Part shown: in pieces, positions 59,585-64,000 of the stretch | How positions within the stretch are numbered: the stretch's first letter is position 1 | Layout: the number at the start of each line of letters is the position of its first letter | From: Treponema sp. | GTDB taxonomy: Bacteria; Spirochaetota; Spirochaetia; Treponematales; Treponemataceae | Reading direction: 5' to 3' | NCBI GenBank assembly: GCA_024402635.1 | Contig: JAKSTJ010000003.1 | Coordinates: 1 to 64,000 of the forward strand | Length of the DNA: 64,000 nt | Notes under the pieces: generated by a model | Seen by the model: the letters and a program-made list of their open reading frames with translations, nothing else | What the model was told of the DNA's origin: nothing | The model's database searches: none | Translations under genes and position numbers: made by a program

Positions 59585-60033
59585 TATTTAGATTGAACTC
59601 CTGTAGAACCAAATCCGCCGGCTCCACGTTGGGTTTCAGATAAAGAATCTGTAATTTCAAAATTTGCCTGAATTACAGGACTTATAATAATCTGAGCAAT
59701 TCTATCGCCACTGCTAATAATAAAATCTTTATCTCCAAGATTTATTAAAATAACTTTTATTTCTCCACGATAATCACTATCTATAGTTCCAGGAGTATTT
59801 AAGACTGTAACACCATTTTTTGCAGCAAGACCAGAACGAGGTCGTACCTGAATTTCGTATCCTTCTGGAATTTCAAAATATAATCCAGTTGGAACAATTG
59901 CAGTTTTACCACAAGGAATTGTTAATGGTTCTGATAATAAAGCGCAGATATCAGCACCTGCAGCTCCAGTTGTCTTATATTCAGGAATTATAGCACCTGA
60001 ATCAGCTATACATTTTACTAAAACATTATTCAT
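59584..60033 (-). CDS. dut: dUTP diphosphatase
   Basis: This 149-residue trimeric enzyme splits dUTP to dUMP. The five motifs are clear: [43 protein letters not shown] and [10 protein letters not shown] at the end. A TATAAT lies at 60047-60042, 9 bases before the ATG, and no Shine-Dalgarno is visible, so the mRNA may be nearly leaderless. It overlaps lptF by one base. Confidence 0.97.
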   Translation of the reverse strand: MNNVLVKCIADSGAIIPEYKTTGAAGADICALLSEPLTIPCGKTAIVPTGLYFEIPEGYEIQVRPRSGLAAKNGVTVLNTPGTIDSDYRGEIKVILINLGDKDFIISSGDRIAQIIISPVIQANFEITDSLSETQRGAGGFGSTGVQSK

Positions 60034-60041
60034 AATAGAAA

Positions 60042-60047
60042 ATTATA
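60042..60047 (-). promoter_or_regulatory. Candidate -10 box of dut
   Basis: Minus-strand TATAAT at 60047-60042; no clear -35. The ATG at 60033 is 9 bases downstream. Predicted leader is about 3 bases. Confidence 0.4.
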
Positions 60048-60075
60048 CTTTAATTACAAAAAAAAATATAGATAA

Positions 60076-60771
60076 CTATTTCCAGGTAGTATGACCATCT
60101 CCCGTTATGGGAATTTGATCTCCAAGATAAGTTGGTTTTGTTTGAAACAATAAATCAAAAAAGGCTTTTACTCTTGCAAGAACTTCTCTTACTTCCCAGG
60201 TTAAATGACTTTTTTTACCAAATTCATTAATTTCAGGAGCAATATATCCTACTGCATTTAATCCCAGTTTTCTTGCAATATAAACAGCTCTATATACATG
60301 AAACTTTTGTGTTACAATACAACAATCTTCAACACAAAATACATCTCTTGCCCTGTACATTGTTTCATAAGTACTGAAGCCTGCATGATCCATAAAAATA
60401 ATGCTTTCATCAATATTATGCATGTTTAATACATATTTTCTGGAAGCATTTACTTCATCATACTCTTTTGTTCCATGATCACCTGATACAAGAAATTTCT
60501 GACATTTTCCAGAATCAATTAAGGTCATAGCCCCTTCAATTCTGTCTCTAAGAACAAATGAAACAGATTTATTTCCAACTACTGCAGCACCAGGAACAAT
60601 TACAGTATATTTTTCTGGAATGTCATCAGGATTATCGTAAATATATGAAGAAACACTCTGACAAATATAAATATTTATACCAGCAATGAAAAATATTGTA
60701 AGAATTAAAATTGTTATAAATGAAAGCACAATTTTCTTAAAAAAATTATGCTTTTTATTTTTTCCACCCAT
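60076..60771 (-). CDS. SanA-like DUF218 membrane protein
   Basis: This protein of 231 residues starts at ATG 60771, directly after a promoter; 60852 would add 27 residues across that promoter. One membrane segment (about residues 13-35) anchors it to the inner membrane, and a periplasmic DUF218 domain follows: VIVPGAAVVGN, LVSGDHGTKEYDE near residue 100 and TQKFHVYRAVYIARKLGLNAVGY. SanA/YdcF proteins are linked to envelope integrity; the reaction is unknown. It precedes dut, lptF and lptG in the same direction. Confidence 0.87.
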   Translation of the reverse strand: MGGKNKKHNFFKKIVLSFITILILTIFFIAGINIYICQSVSSYIYDNPDDIPEKYTVIVPGAAVVGNKSVSFVLRDRIEGAMTLIDSGKCQKFLVSGDHGTKEYDEVNASRKYVLNMHNIDESIIFMDHAGFSTYETMYRARDVFCVEDCCIVTQKFHVYRAVYIARKLGLNAVGYIAPEINEFGKKSHLTWEVREVLARVKAFFDLLFQTKPTYLGDQIPITGDGHTTWK

Positions 60772-60777
60772 ATTCTT

Positions 60778-60806
60778 ATTATAGCATATAGGATTATATA
60801 AGTCAG
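60778..60806 (-). promoter_or_regulatory. Promoter of the SanA-like gene, leaderless
   Basis: Minus-strand CTGACT (60806-60801), 17-base spacer, TATAAT (60783-60778). The expected first transcribed base, 60771, is the A of the ATG, so the mRNA would have no leader. Confidence 0.6.
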
Positions 60807-60820
60807 TAATTGAAGGAAAT

Positions 60821-60855
60821 AAAAAAAGTGTGCACTTTGTAGATAAATGCACACT
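60821..60855 (-). terminator. Intrinsic terminator of the DUF4349 gene
   Basis: Minus-strand AGTGTGCA (60855-60848) pairs with TGCACACT (60834-60827), eight base pairs, then seven T residues (plus-strand A-run at 60821-60827). It lies about 20 bases after the stop of the DUF4349 gene. Confidence 0.85.
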
Positions 60856-60873
60856 GTATAAGAAATTGAATTA

Positions 60874-61827
60874 TTATTTATCTTTCTTTTTCGAAAGGAA
60901 TTTGAATAATTTAATCAATAAACCGATTCGTCCAAAAAGCAGCCAATATAAGAATCCAACCAGAATTATAATAGGTACAGCATAAATAATGATGTATAAA
61001 ATTACGACGAAGAATCCAGCAAGGAAATTTACAGTATTAAATCCTAATTTTTCAAAATAATCACCAAAATCAGGCCATTTGAAACCTGTATCAGTATAAC
61101 CAGTTGGTAAATAAGCACTTATATTAATTGTTGAATAATCAACTTCGTAAGAAAGACGTTTCATTCTTCCTTCCATTGCTTCCAAATCAGAAATTACCAT
61201 ATTTAATTCTTTTTCAATAGACATTAAATCTTTTACAGTTTCAGCCTTTTTTAAATAACTTTCTAATTTGTCCCGTAATATCTTTTTTGAATTGATTCTT
61301 GATTCCAGATCATAATATTCATCAGTTACATCATTTGCATTTTGAGAACGAGATTTTATATCTCCAAGAGTACCAGCATTATTCATTGCATTTTCAAAAT
61401 TTTTGCCAGGTACTTTTATTTCTGCCGAATAAGAATTTTCCGACATAAAAGTGTTAGTAATATATCCATTGTATAAAGCTGCATAATTTTGAACTTTTGT
61501 TTCAAAATCTTCTAAAGAATCAATTGATAAATTTATAAAGCCATTTTTGATTAATTTTTTATTCTGTTCGTAATTAAAATTTTCACTTCCATAAATTGCT
61601 GCTTCTTCTGCTTCAGCATAGTAAGCTGTATCCATCATATCCTGATAAACAGCAGGAGATTCTACAGCACTTTCCGTTAGAGCCATTTTTTTAGAAGTTC
61701 TTAACATAGAAGAAGCTTTTGTTTCTTGAATATAATTTCCGGCAGCTGAATTAATAGAAGAATGAGATTTACTGCAACTTGTAAATAGTAATGATAACCC
61801 CAATAATATAAATAATTTGTTTTTCAT
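60874..61827 (-). CDS. DUF4349 lipoprotein
   Basis: This 317-residue protein has a lipoprotein signal with lipobox LFTSC (Cys near residue 18). Residues about 90-290 match DUF4349: KKLIKNGFINLSIDSLEDFETKVQ, GYITNTFMSENSYSAEIKVP, a coiled coil (about 165-225, SRINSKKILRDKLESYLKKAE and DLMSIEKELNMVISDLEAMEG) and SYEVDYSTINISAYLP. Two close carboxy-terminal membrane segments follow. DUF4349 is a periplasmic domain of unknown function in many bacteria. GGAG lies 8 bases before the ATG. A terminator follows the gene. Confidence 0.9.
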   Translation of the reverse strand: MKNKLFILLGLSLLFTSCSKSHSSINSAAGNYIQETKASSMLRTSKKMALTESAVESPAVYQDMMDTAYYAEAEEAAIYGSENFNYEQNKKLIKNGFINLSIDSLEDFETKVQNYAALYNGYITNTFMSENSYSAEIKVPGKNFENAMNNAGTLGDIKSRSQNANDVTDEYYDLESRINSKKILRDKLESYLKKAETVKDLMSIEKELNMVISDLEAMEGRMKRLSYEVDYSTINISAYLPTGYTDTGFKWPDFGDYFEKLGFNTVNFLAGFFVVILYIIIYAVPIIILVGFLYWLLFGRIGLLIKLFKFLSKKKDK

Positions 61828-61888
61828 TTTATAACTCCAATTTATTAATATATATATTTAAAACAAAATAATTAAAAATCGTTACATT

Positions 61889-61924
61889 AAAAAAAATCCA
61901 CAGTCCGAAAACAAACTGTGGATT
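61889..61924 (-). terminator. Intrinsic terminator of pnp
   Basis: Minus-strand AATCCACAGT (61924-61915) pairs with ACTGTGGATT (61904-61895), ten base pairs and a ten-base loop, followed by a run of T (plus-strand A-run at 61889-61896). It lies 22 bases after the pnp stop. Confidence 0.88.
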
Positions 61925-61945
61925 CATATAAAAAATTAAATTTTA

Positions 61946-64000
61946 TTATTTCTTTTCTTCTTCAAGAGCATCGATATAAGACAAGTTCAAGCGTCCTTGT
62001 TTATCAACTTCAAGAAGTTTAACAGGAATCTGCTGTCCTTCTGAAAGAACATCTGTTACCTTGCTTACGCGCTGGCGTGAAAGTTTAGAAATGTGGCACA
62101 AACCTTCTTTTCCAGGGAGGATTTCAACAAATGCGCCGAATTCCATGATACGTTTAACTGTACCCTGGTAGATTGTTCCAACTTCTGGATCTTCTGTAAT
62201 GCCTTTAACAGCTTTTTTAGCAGCTTCAGCAGCAATTCCAGTTTTTCCGTAAATTGTAACTGTACCATCATCGTCAGTGTTGATTGTTACACCGTACTGA
62301 GCACAAAGAGCTTTTACGTTCTTTCCACCTGGTCCAATCAAAGCACCAATCTTATCTACAGGAATCTTCATTGTAAGAATCTGTGGTGCACGTGGAGAAA
62401 GTGCAGCTGGTTTGTCGATACATTCCTTCATTTTACCAAGGATGTGCATACGACCAGCACGAGCCTGTTCCATAGCTTTCTTCATGATTTCAGTTGTTAC
62501 ACCGGCAATCTTAATATCCATCTGGAAACCAGTAATACCGTCTTCTGTACCAGCTACTTTAAAGTCCATATCACCAAGGTGATCTTCTTCTCCCAAAATA
62601 TCAGAAAGGATTGCATAACGTCCGTATGGATTGTCTCCTTCTGGTTCTGTAATAAGACCCATAGCAATACCAGCTACCATTTTCTTCATTGGTACACCAG
62701 CTGCCAACATAGAAAGACATCCACCACAAGTAGAAGCCTGTGAAGAAGAACCGTTAGATTCCATGATTTCAGAAACTACACGAACTGTGTATGGGAATTC
62801 TTCGCGGCTTGGAACCATAGCAGCCAATGAACGGCGAGCCAAGTTTCCGTGACCAATTTCACGACGACCTGTTGTCAATTTTCCTGTTTCACCAACTGAG
62901 TATGGTGGGAAGTTATAATGAAGGATGAAGTGTTCTGAACGGTCTCCATCAATATCATCATAAGTCTGTTCATCCATTGCTGTACCAAGAGTACAAACTG
63001 CCAAAGACTGTGTTTCACCACGTGTGAAGAGTGCTGATCCGTGTGGAGTTGGAAGAACATTGATTTCACATGTGATTGGGCGGATTTCGTCAACTTTACG
63101 TCCGTCAACACGAACACCTTCATCAAGAATAGACTTGCGGAGGAGTTTGTACTGGATGTCGTCCATAAGAGCTGCGAAGAGTTTTGCCTGCATTTCATCA
63201 GCAAGCTGTTCAGCGTGGTTAGCTTTCACCTGAGCGATTGCATCGTGGATAGCAATACCGCGGCTGATTTTTGAATCTTTGAAACATGCAACTTTAAGAA
63301 GTGGTGTTGCTTCAGCTTCGATTGCTTCTGCGTTTTCAAGAGTTACATCAAGTGGGTTCAGTGGAAGTTTTTCTTTTCCACATTTTGCAACCAGTTCTTC
63401 CTGGAGTGCACACATGTCTTTGATAAATTTTTCAGCTTCGGCAAGAGCACCGAGCATTACTTCTTCAGAAACTTCTTTTGCACCACCTTCAACCATTGTG
63501 AAACCGTCTTTTGTACCGGCAACTACGATTTCAAGGTCACCTTCTTCGATTTCTTTGAATGTTGGGTTGATGATGTATTTTCCGTCTTTGTAACCAACAC
63601 GACAAGCTGCGATTGGTCCGTGGAAAGGAATATCAGAAATACATGTTGCTGCAGATGCTGCAAGTACAGCCAGGATATCCTGTGTGTGAACACCGTCTGC
63701 TGAAACACATGTTGGAACGATCTGAAGTTCGTGTCCGAAAGATGGTTCAAAAAGTGGACGCATTGGGCGGTCAATAAGACGGCTTACGAGAATTTCTTTG
63801 TCTTTTGGACGTGATTCACGTTTTACAAAACCGCCAGGGATTTTACCTGCTGCGTAGAATTTTTCATTGTATTCAACAGTTACCGGAACAAAGTCCTGTC
63901 CTTCTGTAACTGATGAAGAAGCACAAATAGTTGCAATAACAGCTGCTCCGCCCCACTGAGCGTAAACACAACCGTTAGCCTGTTTACCGATTTTTCCTGT
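61946..64000 (-). CDS. pnp: Polyribonucleotide nucleotidyltransferase, 5' end outside the window
   Basis: PNPase degrades RNA from the 3' end with phosphate. The reading frame stays open to the window edge at 64000; about 684 residues are inside and perhaps 15-25 are missing. Visible are the first RNase PH domain (GGFVKRESRP..SRLIDRPMRPLF, beginning near 63843), the helical linker, the second RNase PH domain (DGRKVDEIRPITCEINVLP, GETQSLAVCTLGT), a KH domain (IGALIGPGGKNVKALC) and an S1 domain at the end (MEFGAFVEILPGKEGLCHIS). Higher GC and favoured codons mark it as highly expressed. Confidence 0.97.
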   Translation of the reverse strand, partial: TGKIGKQANGCVYAQWGGAAVIATICASSSVTEGQDFVPVTVEYNEKFYAAGKIPGGFVKRESRPKDKEILVSRLIDRPMRPLFEPSFGHELQIVPTCVSADGVHTQDILAVLAASAATCISDIPFHGPIAACRVGYKDGKYIINPTFKEIEEGDLEIVVAGTKDGFTMVEGGAKEVSEEVMLGALAEAEKFIKDMCALQEELVAKCGKEKLPLNPLDVTLENAEAIEAEATPLLKVACFKDSKISRGIAIHDAIAQVKANHAEQLADEMQAKLFAALMDDIQYKLLRKSILDEGVRVDGRKVDEIRPITCEINVLPTPHGSALFTRGETQSLAVCTLGTAMDEQTYDDIDGDRSEHFILHYNFPPYSVGETGKLTTGRREIGHGNLARRSLAAMVPSREEFPYTVRVVSEIMESNGSSSQASTCGGCLSMLAAGVPMKKMVAGIAMGLITEPEGDNPYGRYAILSDILGEEDHLGDMDFKVAGTEDGITGFQMDIKIAGVTTEIMKKAMEQARAGRMHILGKMKECIDKPAALSPRAPQILTMKIPVDKIGALIGPGGKNVKALCAQYGVTINTDDDGTVTIYGKTGIAAEAAKKAVKGITEDPEVGTIYQGTVKRIMEFGAFVEILPGKEGLCHISKLSRQRVSKVTDVLSEGQQIPVKLLEVDKQGRLNLSYIDALEEEKK

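Noticed and set aside
62093-62743. Long plus-strand reading frame of 216 codons opposite pnp
   Set aside because: It is a shadow of pnp: composition is rich in Cys, Ser and Phe, there is no ribosome binding site, and pnp has unmistakable domains on the other strand.

Overview
The window is a stretch of spirochaete chromosome, most likely from the genus Treponema (AT-rich, probably a gut or rumen commensal). The argument is synteny and gene content. One block reads tamB, bamA, skp/ompH, mutS. A second block puts uvrA directly upstream of an lptD-like gene. Both orders match Treponema pallidum as I remember it (TP0325-0328 and TP0514-0515). A PUR-domain protein of the Borrelia BpuR type, an outer-membrane biogenesis gene set and an amino-terminal FliG-like protein fit the same group. 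Species cannot be decided by reading alone. Coding density is very high; no stretch over about 300 bases lacks a gene. I found no rRNA, tRNA, CRISPR array, insertion sequence or prophage.

Layout. 50-10,929 (minus): comF, mutS, skp, bamA, tamB. 11,060-15,177 (plus): tmk, an exported protein, aroB, a cysteine desulfurase, then a PUR-domain protein with its own structured leader. 15,181-20,850 (minus): rnhB, an exported beta-helix protein, a phosphoribosyltransferase and a three-gene ABC importer. 20,858-31,670 (minus): prfB (with programmed frameshift), a PEGA protein, ftsY, a lipoprotein, lolC-lolD-lolE and clpC. 31,793-32,665 (plus): one FN3-like exported protein. 32,667-44,815 (minus): uvrA, lptD, phoH, a 7TM-HD phosphohydrolase, ybeY, a CorC-like protein and an exported TPR protein. 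44,964-46,469 (minus): guaB, divergent from a WYL regulator (plus). 47,685-48,797 (minus): a lipoprotein. 48,911-54,647 (plus): a 33-residue membrane peptide, a FliG/FliF-like mini protein, purA, a CapA-like lipoprotein and a DEAH helicase. 54,648-64,000 (minus): pnp (5' end outside the window), a DUF4349 lipoprotein, a SanA-like protein, dut, lptF, lptG, tgt and an exported HEAT-repeat protein.

How the genes work together. The main theme is envelope assembly: BamA, TamB and Skp for outer-membrane proteins, LolCDE for lipoproteins, and LptD/LptF/LptG for a lipid export bridge, in a genus generally thought to lack ordinary LPS. Around these sit nucleotide metabolism genes (tmk, dut, guaB, purA, phosphoribosyltransferase), DNA repair (mutS, uvrA) and RNA/translation functions (prfB, ybeY, phoH, pnp, tgt, rnhB, helicase).

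Most notable signals: (1) a 127-residue protein that looks like a FliG amino-terminal domain ending in a FliF carboxy-terminal-like motif, preceded by an unannotated 33-residue membrane peptide; (2) a repeated promoter design in which the -10 box lies 6-10 bases before the start codon with no Shine-Dalgarno sequence, suggesting leaderless mRNAs; (3) a perfect intrinsic terminator for one gene embedded inside the coding sequence of its convergent neighbour; (4) an IMP dehydrogenase of the type known from the protozoan Tritrichomonas foetus; (5) a thymidylate kinase whose P-loop lysine is replaced by threonine; (6) structured or repeat-bearing leaders before guaB, purA and the PUR-domain gene.
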